From contig CAMWNA010000003.1 of the NCBI GenBank assembly GCA_947175515.1, positions 1 to 46,544 on the forward strand: a stretch of 46,544 nucleotides of DNA. The letters are read 5' to 3'. Below, in pieces: positions 32,802 through 42,594 of the stretch. The position numbers and the translations under genes were made by a program. How positions within the stretch are numbered: the stretch's first letter is position 1; every line of letters starts with the position of its first letter. The notes below the pieces were generated by a model. The model was not told where the DNA came from and made no database searches. It saw nothing but the letters and a program-made list of their open reading frames with translations. The DNA is from an uncultured Clostridia bacterium (GTDB taxonomy: Bacteria > Bacillota > Clostridia > Christensenellales > Borkfalkiaceae).

Positions 32802-35075
32802 ATGAAGAAAAAGGACGTTTTCAACCGTTGGAAAGAAAAGAAGCTTTCCACGAAAATAATCATCGGCATAGTTGTCGTAATTCTTTTATACGTTGCGCCG
32901 TTATTAGTGTTTGCCGTTGCAGGCTCGTTGCTTGCCAGAATACCTTTTGCCGAAATATTCGGTAAAATCTGGCTTTACGGCTTATGGGGCGCATCAGCTA
33001 TCGGAGTTACGTTCTATCTGTTATTCGAATATAGAACGCTTGGTTCGCGGCGAGTAAAAAAAGTCAACGTCGACCTGGAAGATTCGCACTTTATGTCTCT
33101 GCGCGAGATGTCGCATAATGCAGGATTTACCGTTACGAAGTTTTCAGAGCTCGGAACGGTGAAGGACGGTATCCCGATTATTATCCAGCGCGAAAAACAT
33201 AAAGTGGATATGGACGTTGTGTTGCATGACCCGATACACGCTATGCTCCTTGCAACGACCGGCACTGGTAAAACCGTTTCGTACATATCGCCAAGTATCG
33301 AAGTACTTTGCCGTACGAAAAGTAAACCGTGCATTGTCGTAACGGACCCGAAAGGTGAGCTTTACCGACGTCACGCAAACTCATTGAAGAAAAACGGGTA
33401 CAACGTTCACGTAATCGATTTGCGCGATACTTATCATTCTACGCTCTGGAACCCGTTTAACGACGTATGGCGCAAGACGGATGAAATGACAATGCGCGTC
33501 GAACAAATAAAAGGCAAGTATTACCTCAACGGTATTGAATACCTTACGCGCGAGGATGCAGAGGCCGCGCGGCGTCAATGCGCTATAAAGCTCAAGGATG
33601 AGATTTACGTTGATATTCAGGACCTTATAAACACGATGTGCCCCGTTGATTCAGGCGAAAGCAAGTCATGGCAGCAGGGTGCCAGAGATTTGCTTGTCGG
33701 TCTTGCGTTAAGATTTTGGGAAGACGTGCGAGACGGCTATATGCCGCGTGAGAAATTTAACCTATACAATCTATGGTGGAACTTAACCGAATACGCAAAA
33801 GGCGAATGTGAACTTCTGAAGGAATATATAGGTGAAATCGCGGATGATGTTTCTCGAGCGGAAGGCATGGCGAATACCGTGCTCGTCAGTCAGGATAGGA
33901 CGCTATCGTCATATCTTGGTTCGGTCAACCAATATCTGCACTGGATGGCGGACGGCGGTATTGCCCAGCTCACAAGCGGAAACGAAATTGAATTTATGGA
34001 CTGGGATGAAAGCCCCAATGCACTTTTTATAAAAGTCCCTGATGACAAGGACAATAGGCACACGCTCGTCTCGTTGATGCTTATGCAGCTGTATAAAGCG
34101 CTTGTTGAAAAAGCGACGCGCAACGAGTTAATGCATAAGACTAACGACCGTGAATTGCTGAGGGCAAGCTATTTCCTTATGGATGAGTTCGGCAATCTTC
34201 CGAAAATACCAAACTTGGAAAAAACGATTACAATTGCGCGAAGCTGCCGGATTTATTTAGTGCCCGTTCTGCAGAGCTTAGTTCAGCTTGAAAACGTTTA
34301 CGGAAAAACGCCCGGCGAGCAAATCCGCGACAACTGCAATATAAGAATTTTTATGGGAACGAACGACGAGCAAACACGTCACGTTATATCGGAAGCTTGC
34401 GGCAAAAAGAAATCTAAGCAGGTCAGTTATAACGAAGAAAAAGGGATGTCGGTCAGTACAAGCGCGCAGAGCATACCACTCATACACGAGTCGGAGCTCG
34501 GCCGCTTGAATGACCCGAAAGGCGGAATTATAGGTAATGCGGTCGTTTTGGTTTCAGGCAATTATCCTATAATCGGTAGAACGACGCCCGTCTTCAAAGC
34601 GCAGGATATATTCTGCCTCGAAGAGTCTTCAGAACCGCAGAATGATTTTATGGAATTCGACGAAAAATCAAACCGATACGATATTGCCTTTACGGTGTGG
34701 TTTGAAAAAGAGATGCGGAGGCTTGAAGAAGATGGCGACGAGGCAGAAAATTTTACGGCGTCAGTGCAGGAAGAAGTTATTACAACTGAAATGCAAAATT
34801 TTGTAATTGCCAAGATACAAGAGAAAATAAAGCAGCATCTTGACAAGCTTAAAGAAAAAATTTCGCTCGAAGATTGCACGCGCCTTGCCGCCGCGGATAC
34901 GCGAGGAAAGATAATGATTTTGGACGAGCTCGCTGATGCGGCCACGGCGAAGGGCGACCGTTTTCTCGCAGCGGAAATTGAAAAGGTGCGCAGCTTCCTA
35001 ATACATAGCGGCGAACAAATTTCAGACCTTGAAGCTTCGGCTCAATCAATAAATTATCAAGGAGTAGATTTATGA
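32802..35075 (+). CDS. virD4: Type IV coupling protein VirD4/TraG
   Basis: 757 residues. Two N-terminal transmembrane helices (about 18-42 and 50-72) anchor a hexameric DNA-pumping ATPase. Walker A 'ATTGTGKTVSY' (T152-T158), the 'VTDPKGELYRR' block typical of TraG, Walker B 'FLMDEFGNLPKI' (Asp461-Glu462) and 'RDNCNIRIFMGTND' are all present. The C-terminal 150 residues are charged and probably recognise relaxase or accessory protein. It couples the MobL relaxosome to the transfer channel. It starts 14 bases after the relaxase stop, and its stop overlaps the next start (ATGA). Confidence 0.95.
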   Translation: MKKKDVFNRWKEKKLSTKIIIGIVVVILLYVAPLLVFAVAGSLLARIPFAEIFGKIWLYGLWGASAIGVTFYLLFEYRTLGSRRVKKVNVDLEDSHFMSLREMSHNAGFTVTKFSELGTVKDGIPIIIQREKHKVDMDVVLHDPIHAMLLATTGTGKTVSYISPSIEVLCRTKSKPCIVVTDPKGELYRRHANSLKKNGYNVHVIDLRDTYHSTLWNPFNDVWRKTDEMTMRVEQIKGKYYLNGIEYLTREDAEAARRQCAIKLKDEIYVDIQDLINTMCPVDSGESKSWQQGARDLLVGLALRFWEDVRDGYMPREKFNLYNLWWNLTEYAKGECELLKEYIGEIADDVSRAEGMANTVLVSQDRTLSSYLGSVNQYLHWMADGGIAQLTSGNEIEFMDWDESPNALFIKVPDDKDNRHTLVSLMLMQLYKALVEKATRNELMHKTNDRELLRASYFLMDEFGNLPKIPNLEKTITIARSCRIYLVPVLQSLVQLENVYGKTPGEQIRDNCNIRIFMGTNDEQTRHVISEACGKKKSKQVSYNEEKGMSVSTSAQSIPLIHESELGRLNDPKGGIIGNAVVLVSGNYPIIGRTTPVFKAQDIFCLEESSEPQNDFMEFDEKSNRYDIAFTVWFEKEMRRLEEDGDEAENFTASVQEEVITTEMQNFVIAKIQEKIKQHLDKLKEKISLEDCTRLAAADTRGKIMILDELADAATAKGDRFLAAEIEKVRSFLIHSGEQISDLEASAQSINYQGVDL

Positions 35076-38000
35076 GAACACAGAAAAGAAAAAATTATAT
35101 TTTACTAGAGGTTATATTTTGTCTTTTGCTTATTATGTCGCTTGGCTTTGCTCTTAACATAGACAAGCCTATGACAGCCTCGGCGGCTACGGAGCAGACG
35201 CTTTATTCGGGAACTACAGAAACATATTATTCAAGTGCAGCAAAATACTGGCAAACCGTAAGTATAACCGCACCTAACGGTCATTTGAGTATGGAAGGAA
35301 TTTTAAATTTTAAAAGATATATCAATGGTGAGAACATCGAGATAAAAGTTGGTAGAGGTGATGGAAATATAAGCGATAATCACCGCGTATGGACGCTTAC
35401 TTATTTGAGACTACTAAAAGAAGTCGATTCGCAATGGGTGCAAGTTGGCTCGGACGAGCGTATCGCTGCAGTTTGTGCGCACCACGGCGGTGGGTATAAC
35501 GAAGTAGGTGAAGGTCTCAGATATCCTGGTAACTCCAATCTATACACTAACGGGCGCAGTAAAACGATATCGGAATATTGCAGTAATGCGGTATCCGATG
35601 ACACGTACGTAACCGATATCACGGCAACAAAGGGTGGAAACCTATATCCAATTAAATACTTCGATATTAACCAAGAAGGATATTACAAAATTGAAATAAT
35701 ATTCGTTGCCTTTCAGAACGGGTATGCTACTACTTCGACTGGCGCTACTACTCATAGCGTTAACGCGACGTTTTACGTGGACCGTACTGGTCCGGACTTA
35801 ACGCTTACAGGAGCAAATGACGGCTTTTCCAACAGTTCAGTCAAAGCTGATTTCAGCGATGTGTGCGGTGCAACCGCTAGTTATGCTCGAAATACAGATA
35901 TGTACTTCTCGGCAACTCCTAGTATTTCAATGTCAAGCGGAGCAAGTTTTTCAGATGAGGGGAATTATGCAATAGTTGCAACCGACAATGTGGGAAACGT
36001 ACGTCGTAAGGAATTTACGATTGACCGCACTGCACCTGTTCTTTCGCTCAACGGTGTTGGGAACGGCGGAGCAACAAACGGGAACGTTAAAGTTTCTTGG
36101 GATACGACTGTCGGCGGAATCGGAGCGCAGCGCGTAAACAGTAACGATGCGCTCACGGTCAAGTATAGTTATTCCAAAAGCTATACTCCGCCGAATGACG
36201 CGACGACAGAGATAACGTCGGCGAGCAATAGTAAAACGTTCACGGATAACGGAAGTTACCGCGTAACCATATGGGACCGTGCCGGGAATAATTCATCGTA
36301 TACTTTCATAATCGATACGGTTGCGCCGACGGTGACGATGTTACCGGATTCTTATATTAATCACTCTTTCGTGTTCTCTGCAACAGATAGCTACAGCCTT
36401 AAAGGAATTGAGTACAAAAAGGACGGCGGTACTTCTACTAAGCTTGAGAAAGACAAATTGTCGGTAAGCCTAAACCGGGACAATTACGGAGCATGGCAAT
36501 TCCGTGCTTATGACAGTTGCGGAAATTATACTGAGTGGTATTCAACCAATATGTATTATCGCACGGAGTTCGGTAACAGCAACAGAATATACAACGGGTA
36601 TTTTTTACCTGCTTATTTCATAGTTACATTGCCAAGCAAAACATTCACTGATATATCCGGCAAATACACGTTCGCCGAATATTCCGCGGCGTTTGACTGG
36701 GCGTATAAAAGGGAATGGGAATACCGCGTAATAGAGCTTGGCAACAATAAATGGTCATATGTGAATATAGCGAACGAAAGCATACATCAGGTTTACACGG
36801 ATCGTGCGGAACTGAACAACGCAGTCAGCAAATACGCTTCGAGCTATGTTTCCGATAGACGGGTAATAAGCGCTTTTGGCGGAACGATAAGTAATCCCAC
36901 GGATACAAGTGGGACCACGCGCGATGATGCACTCACAGTACAGCTTTCTGAGTTGCCTGCACATCTATCAGAATATTCAGGGCTGACTTATATGCTAGCC
37001 GAACATTCCTATGAATTTAAACGGCCGGAAAACGGTGTTGCAGACAATACGTCGACAGCGAGCATTAAATTCATATCCGATGGAATATCTAAGCAAAACG
37101 GGCCTGAAATTCGAATTGGTTACGGCGATACTTTGAAAGCTACGTTGAACGCAGCTTCTGCATGGCGCCAAGGTTACTATCTGGTTACCGAAACCGACCG
37201 TTGCGGAAACATCGAAAAGTACGTGCTTTGCATTGATACAGGTGAGCCTACGATAGAGGCGGATATTAAGCTCGGAAACGGAGATTACGGCGAACTTGAG
37301 TTCACCAAAGCATATGTTGAACAGCATTATGGTACAATGCGTTATCTATCGCTTAGCTTTACGGCTATGCAAGATTCTGTTGACGGTTTCGTTATGCTTA
37401 ACATCAACGGACGGGGACTGGATAACGTGAAATACGTATCCGGTGATGAATTACCGGTTCTGAATTATGAAAACGGTTATTACGGTGATTACAGCATTAC
37501 GGTTTACGACCGGTCTCTGAATGCATTGCAATTCAACGTAAGAATTGCCGGCATTGCCCCGACGGTATCGTACACTTCACTCACCAACGAAACCAAGTGC
37601 ACGTTGACGATATCATTGAACGACGCCGATAACGCTCTTGCGTCGCTAAAGCTTTACAAAATAGCTTATGACGGCGAGTACACAGCAAAAAGCTTTGACG
37701 ACGACGGAACGAGCATAAACGTGCAGTCGCTTGTATACGTCTTACGTACAGGTGGTAAATACGTTCTCGAATTTACGGACATGTACGGAAGAGAAGTAGT
37801 GACAGAGCCAATATTTTATATGAAAGGACTGCCTGTTGGTACCCTGTCCGGTGTTAAAGCCGGAGGCTTGACGAATAAAGACGTCAGTTTTACCTACGAC
37901 GCATCGTGTTCAGTAAATCTCTATGCATGGCAAAGCGGCGTATGGGTAATGGTAAACGAGCTTATGCAGACAACCGACGGTGAAAGCTCTTGTAAAGCCG

Positions 38001-40462
38001 AAATAACTGCCGGCTCCGGCACGAGTTATAAATTCAAATATTTTTTGTATGTGACGGAAGATATGAATTTGTTTACGGAGTATAGTTTCGAAATCGACTG
38101 CATTCCGCCGCAGATTGAAATTAAGACGGTCAACGGTGTAGCCGTATTACCTGAAACCGTTACTCCCGACAGCTTTTATTTGAATTGGTCCGAAAGCGGT
38201 TATACAGCTTATTATTACAACAAGAGTAGCACGCTCGGTAGTCTAGGGCAAGAGCGGTACACAAAAGAAAGTGTAATTGAAAAGGCCGGTACGTACGTAT
38301 TCGAAATAACCGATGCGGCGAAGAACGTCACAGAGTTTACGGTAACGCTTGATAACGTTGTAAGCTGGACGCTCGATTCGCCTGCATATATTCGGCTCGA
38401 AGATGGAAGTTACATAACTAAACACAATTTTACTCTGATGGTAAACGAGCGTGCGAGCGTTTGGAACGTAACTTCAACCAACGATTTTAAACCTGCCAAC
38501 GGACAAAAAATCGAATTGGACGGAACGTACGCTTTTCATATCGAGGACGTTTACGGAAACGGGCTCGATATAACGCTTATCGTTGATAATCTGCCGCCTA
38601 TGCCTATTATAACCGCAAACGACGGCACGGCGCTTTCTGCCGGTAGCAGAACGAATAAAGGGTTTACTGTGGCCTGCGAAGAGGATAACGTAGCAATTAC
38701 TTATTCGTTTGCTAACGGGCCTTATGTGGTTTACAGCGGCAGTCTTCTGGATGAGGAAGGTGTTTACAATTTCAGATTAACAGACCGCATGGGCAATAGT
38801 TTAGAGCTGACGCTTGTTATCGACCGCGGAGTAAACTTCAGCGTTCGCGGCTCGTGGGTTTTGCGCGGTAAAGATTATTATTCGCGCACCTGGCTTTCCA
38901 TCAGTGTCGACGAAGGGTACAAAGTATTCACCATAACTGACGAAAACGGCCTTACTTTAAATGTGACGGACAAGCTCGAAGTTGAGGGCGTTTACACAGT
39001 ACGTATCGAAGATGCGGCCGGCAATACCGAAACGTTCAAGGCCGTAATAGACAAATCGGCGCCAAAGGCCTGCATACAGACTTTGAGCGGCGAAAACATC
39101 GATTACGGCGGAACTGTAAGCGGCGCCTTTATCGTGTACTGTGAAGAAGAGGAATCGACGATAACGTATGCAAAAGGGACCGGCAACTTTTCAGCGTACG
39201 ACGGCGATTATCTGAACGGCCTCGGTACGTACAGCTTCAAAGTTACGGATTTTCTCGGCAACTCGGAAACGTTCACCGTCAAAGTGGATTTAGATGTTGA
39301 TTTCATAATCGGCGGAACTTACGTTCAGGACCTTGACGGAAATTACGTTTCTAAATCCTGGCTTTCGATAACGATGCGCGAGGAGTATCGGAGTTTTTGC
39401 ATAGAATCGGACAACGGCTACGAATACTTTGAAGGCGACCGTATTAAAGAGGAGGGCGTCTATACCGTAAACATCGAGGACCTTAACGGAAATAACGTAA
39501 GTTTCGGAGTTATTATTGACCGTACCGCCCCCGGCATTGAACTTGTCGGAGCGGAGCCCGGGAAGAAAACCCGAAACGACGTTCAACTTAAACTTACGGA
39601 TTATTTCGAGGCTTACTTCCGCATCGAAGGTTCATCTGAAAAATTTAAGCTCGAGGACGGCCAATTGTTTACGGAAGAAGGCGCTTACACCGTTTCGGCG
39701 AAAGACGTTGCCGGCAACGAAACTTTTGTGACCTTTACGATTGATAAAAGCGTTTCCGTTACTCCGTCGCGCGAACTGAGCCTCGGTCGGATTATTACCG
39801 GCGACGTTTCGTTCACGTTTGGTGAAACTGTCACGGCGGAACTACTGCACGATAATACGTCTACTGTGTATTCTCGTGGCAGGATTGAGGAAGTAGGAGA
39901 CTACAAACTCACTGTAACCGACGAGCTCGGCAACGTTGCGTTTTTTTACTGGACAATACTTGAGAGCAAAGCTCGAGGTTATGAGTTTGCAATTCCTGAA
40001 GATTATACTGTAAGCGTTCTACTGAACGGCAGCATATTTACTTCCGCAATCGAAGACCACAAAATCAAACTCACGTATAACGGAGTGTATACTTTGTACT
40101 TCGAAGGCGCGGAAGAAGGTTTAAACTTTAGCTTGGAGCTTACGGTTGATAGCGTCGCTCCTGCAGTGCAGATAACACAGAACAAAAAATACGTATCTGT
40201 TTCGGACCCGTCCAAAGACGGCTTGTCGTACAAGCTCTATAAAGACGGTAAAGAGGTATCCTTCAAAATTGGTGAAAATATTACTGCTGTTGGAGATTAC
40301 AGACTTGAAATAACTGATGAAATAGGTAATACAACAGTTTATAATTTCGAGCTTCACTATATCAATACAGCAGGAATTATTTTCATAGTTCTGGCTTGTT
40401 CGGTTTTACTTGCCATAATTCTTGCCATTGTACTTATACGAGTTAAACAGCGCATCAGATAA
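35072..40462 (+). CDS. Giant Ig-like-repeat surface protein inside the transfer operon
   Basis: 1796 residues. Signal peptide (1 to about 38, 'FCLLLIMSLGFALN...TASAA'), a long extracellular region and a single C-terminal transmembrane helix (about 1768-1790) ending 'RVKQRIR', so it is membrane-anchored rather than sortase-linked (no LPXTG). Many repeats of about 80 residues end in a pattern such as 'GVYTVRIEDAAGNTETF...IDKSAP', 'GTYSFKVTDFLGNSETF' or 'GDYRLEITDEIGNTTVY', the bacterial Ig-like strand signature. Its start codon overlaps the virD4 stop, so it belongs to the transfer operon. I infer a mating-pair adhesin, or a spacer crossing the thick wall. Confidence 0.85.
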   Translation: MRTQKRKNYILLEVIFCLLLIMSLGFALNIDKPMTASAATEQTLYSGTTETYYSSAAKYWQTVSITAPNGHLSMEGILNFKRYINGENIEIKVGRGDGNISDNHRVWTLTYLRLLKEVDSQWVQVGSDERIAAVCAHHGGGYNEVGEGLRYPGNSNLYTNGRSKTISEYCSNAVSDDTYVTDITATKGGNLYPIKYFDINQEGYYKIEIIFVAFQNGYATTSTGATTHSVNATFYVDRTGPDLTLTGANDGFSNSSVKADFSDVCGATASYARNTDMYFSATPSISMSSGASFSDEGNYAIVATDNVGNVRRKEFTIDRTAPVLSLNGVGNGGATNGNVKVSWDTTVGGIGAQRVNSNDALTVKYSYSKSYTPPNDATTEITSASNSKTFTDNGSYRVTIWDRAGNNSSYTFIIDTVAPTVTMLPDSYINHSFVFSATDSYSLKGIEYKKDGGTSTKLEKDKLSVSLNRDNYGAWQFRAYDSCGNYTEWYSTNMYYRTEFGNSNRIYNGYFLPAYFIVTLPSKTFTDISGKYTFAEYSAAFDWAYKREWEYRVIELGNNKWSYVNIANESIHQVYTDRAELNNAVSKYASSYVSDRRVISAFGGTISNPTDTSGTTRDDALTVQLSELPAHLSEYSGLTYMLAEHSYEFKRPENGVADNTSTASIKFISDGISKQNGPEIRIGYGDTLKATLNAASAWRQGYYLVTETDRCGNIEKYVLCIDTGEPTIEADIKLGNGDYGELEFTKAYVEQHYGTMRYLSLSFTAMQDSVDGFVMLNINGRGLDNVKYVSGDELPVLNYENGYYGDYSITVYDRSLNALQFNVRIAGIAPTVSYTSLTNETKCTLTISLNDADNALASLKLYKIAYDGEYTAKSFDDDGTSINVQSLVYVLRTGGKYVLEFTDMYGREVVTEPIFYMKGLPVGTLSGVKAGGLTNKDVSFTYDASCSVNLYAWQSGVWVMVNELMQTTDGESSCKAEITAGSGTSYKFKYFLYVTEDMNLFTEYSFEIDCIPPQIEIKTVNGVAVLPETVTPDSFYLNWSESGYTAYYYNKSSTLGSLGQERYTKESVIEKAGTYVFEITDAAKNVTEFTVTLDNVVSWTLDSPAYIRLEDGSYITKHNFTLMVNERASVWNVTSTNDFKPANGQKIELDGTYAFHIEDVYGNGLDITLIVDNLPPMPIITANDGTALSAGSRTNKGFTVACEEDNVAITYSFANGPYVVYSGSLLDEEGVYNFRLTDRMGNSLELTLVIDRGVNFSVRGSWVLRGKDYYSRTWLSISVDEGYKVFTITDENGLTLNVTDKLEVEGVYTVRIEDAAGNTETFKAVIDKSAPKACIQTLSGENIDYGGTVSGAFIVYCEEEESTITYAKGTGNFSAYDGDYLNGLGTYSFKVTDFLGNSETFTVKVDLDVDFIIGGTYVQDLDGNYVSKSWLSITMREEYRSFCIESDNGYEYFEGDRIKEEGVYTVNIEDLNGNNVSFGVIIDRTAPGIELVGAEPGKKTRNDVQLKLTDYFEAYFRIEGSSEKFKLEDGQLFTEEGAYTVSAKDVAGNETFVTFTIDKSVSVTPSRELSLGRIITGDVSFTFGETVTAELLHDNTSTVYSRGRIEEVGDYKLTVTDELGNVAFFYWTILESKARGYEFAIPEDYTVSVLLNGSIFTSAIEDHKIKLTYNGVYTLYFEGAEEGLNFSLELTVDSVAPAVQITQNKKYVSVSDPSKDGLSYKLYKDGKEVSFKIGENITAVGDYRLEITDEIGNTTVYNFELHYINTAGIIFIVLACSVLLAIILAIVLIRVKQRIR

Positions 40463-40517
40463 ATGAAACGACAGCTTAAGCTGATTATATATAATTTTAA
40501 TTTAAAGGAGAAATTTT

Positions 40518-40832
40518 ATGAAAACTTTTGCAAACATGGCGCTTTTAGCGTCAAGCGAATTCAATTCCGTGGGGCAATTACTTGCGGACTTTTTGAATAG
40601 TTGGTGGGGACCGTTGCTCATCGTTATCGGCGCATGCGGCGGCATACTCGGGGTTATTGCCGGGTTTAAGTGGTGGTTTGCTCACGCTTCAGGCGATGAA
40701 AATAAAGTTAAAAGCGCAAAGCAGTTTGCTATCGGCGTAATAATAGGCTTTGTAATTATCTTCGTTTTAGCGGCATTAATTCCCGTTCTTGTGGCAGCGT
40801 TCTCAAGTTGGTTCGATTCGCAAGGAGTATAA
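40518..40832 (+). CDS. TrbC/VirB2-like small membrane protein
   Basis: 104 residues with two hydrophobic helices (about 33-52 and 72-95) separated by a short basic loop ('HASGDENKVKSAKQ'), the standard layout of VirB2/TrbC-type pilin-like subunits in Gram-positive type IV systems. The start follows AAAGGAG. A small CAGCTTAAGCTG palindrome (40472-40483) lies in the 55-base gap before it. It is probably a channel component. Pilus formation is not expected from the family in Gram-positives. Confidence 0.75.
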   Translation: MKTFANMALLASSEFNSVGQLLADFLNSWWGPLLIVIGACGGILGVIAGFKWWFAHASGDENKVKSAKQFAIGVIIGFVIIFVLAALIPVLVAAFSSWFDSQGV

Positions 40833-40836
40833 AACG

Positions 40837-42585
40837 ATGTGGATTACGATTAAGAAACTGCTTGCGCAGCTTCTATTCTGGCTCTATGATTTTTTGGATC
40901 TTATTGGAGATGTTTTTCGCTTGTTGGTTGGTCTTGATAAAGTAGGCTATACCTCTGACGGCGTCGAAACTGAAATGACGCTCTTGGATGCGTTTATGCA
41001 ACATACCGTTGCATCGAAGATATTATTTGGTCTGATACTTATAGGTGTAATTATCGCTTGCGTTTGCGGCATCGTTAAGGTAGGCAAAAATATCTTTAAG
41101 GTCAAAGTGGAAGGTGAACGTGCATCACACACCATTGCGGTGGGACAAACGTTTATGGCGATACTAAGCTCGGTAGCGTGTATATTTTTCGTATTGCTTT
41201 TCATAGCCTTTGCAAATATGCTGTTACAGCAAGTGAACGCTGTAACAGCGCCTGCAAACGGTGATACGCAATTCTCGCATTATCTTTTCGATTTATCCGT
41301 GGAATCGAAGTATCAGCTTGATTATGACCATCCGCTTACGCGTGAAGTGCCTAGAGTTGATGAAAACGGTAATTACATACAGGCCAAAGACGGAAACGGC
41401 GACCCACTATATCTGATGGACGAGTTTGGAAATTTTGTTAACGAGAAGGGTGAAATTGTCGACCCCGCATACAAAGTACCTAAATATGAAATGGATATAG
41501 AGGTCTATTATGAAAACGCAATTTTACGCGATTCAAACGGAGATCCAATTCTTGATTTAAACGGAAATACACAGCTTGTAGCTAAGTCAGGATATGCCGA
41601 CGGTGTAACTGCCAGTGACCTTGATTTCAAGACAATGAGCGTGAATACGATTTTCGGAAGACACCATAAAATTATGGGTTGGGAAATCGAGTCGATGGGA
41701 TATAGCGTAAAGCCAATGGTTGAACTGGAATCGTTCAATCTGTTTACCGCATATTTGGTCGCCATCGTAATGCTGATATCATTAATAGTTATATGTCTGG
41801 GAATGGTCAAACGGCTTTACGACGTCATCGTTTTGATATTTATGATGCCGCTTGTGTGCGGAACCATCCCGTTGGACGACGGAGCGCGTTTTAAAGCTTG
41901 GAGAGAAATTTTTATGTCAAAAATATTCCTCGTTTTCGGTGCCGTACTTGCAATTAATGTATTTTTTCAAATTGCACCAATAATCGAGCTTATAAATCTT
42001 TCAGCTTTCAGTTCGTCGAAGTTTGTTCAGAGTATAGTTAAAATGTTTCTTTATATGGGCGGCGCGCTTTGCATCAATGCAAGTCAGGTACTTATTGCGC
42101 GTGTTCTAGGCACGTCTGCAGATGAAAGCCGTGAGCTCGCACAGTCTGCACGTACTATCATTGGTGGAGTAACACTTGGCGTCGGTGGAATGGTCGGTGC
42201 GAAAAATATGATATTCGGCGGTTATAACAAGTACGGCAGATACCGCAGGGGACTTCGAGGACTGTTTAGCGGTCGTAACAATGGTGATAGCTCTGGGACT
42301 GCCGGCGGCGGTCCCGGCATTGGCTCTCCAACGTCGCTGTCGAAACCTGGTGCATTAGGTGGAGGTTTCGGAACGGCGGGCGGCGGAACATCAGCGCCCT
42401 TTACTCCAAGCGGCAGAACGAGCGGAGGCCTACCGAGCTTGCAAACAGTAAATAAAATTATGGGCTCGTCAATGGCGCATGTGAGGAAACCGGAAGAAGG
42501 TAGAGCAAACAGTCTGTTAACGAAAGGCACGGTCCCTGGCATCAGCAAGCCTGGCGCGTTTAAAAATAATACAAAGAAAAAGTGA
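40837..42585 (+). CDS. TrbL/VirB6-like polytopic transfer protein
   Basis: 582 residues from ATG 40837 (AAGGAG nine bases upstream). Hydrophobic helices near 8-35, 58-80, 100-132, 300-330, 335-360, 380-400 and 415-440 flank a large hydrophilic loop (about 140-290) probably exposed outside. The C-terminal 120 residues are Gly/Ser/Pro-rich and disordered ('GGGPGIGSP', 'GGGFGTAGGGTS'). Size, topology and place between the VirB2-like and VirB4 genes fit VirB6/TrbL, the inner channel subunit. Confidence 0.82.
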   Translation: MWITIKKLLAQLLFWLYDFLDLIGDVFRLLVGLDKVGYTSDGVETEMTLLDAFMQHTVASKILFGLILIGVIIACVCGIVKVGKNIFKVKVEGERASHTIAVGQTFMAILSSVACIFFVLLFIAFANMLLQQVNAVTAPANGDTQFSHYLFDLSVESKYQLDYDHPLTREVPRVDENGNYIQAKDGNGDPLYLMDEFGNFVNEKGEIVDPAYKVPKYEMDIEVYYENAILRDSNGDPILDLNGNTQLVAKSGYADGVTASDLDFKTMSVNTIFGRHHKIMGWEIESMGYSVKPMVELESFNLFTAYLVAIVMLISLIVICLGMVKRLYDVIVLIFMMPLVCGTIPLDDGARFKAWREIFMSKIFLVFGAVLAINVFFQIAPIIELINLSAFSSSKFVQSIVKMFLYMGGALCINASQVLIARVLGTSADESRELAQSARTIIGGVTLGVGGMVGAKNMIFGGYNKYGRYRRGLRGLFSGRNNGDSSGTAGGGPGIGSPTSLSKPGALGGGFGTAGGGTSAPFTPSGRTSGGLPSLQTVNKIMGSSMAHVRKPEEGRANSLLTKGTVPGISKPGAFKNNTKKK

Positions 42586-42594
42586 GGGTGAACG

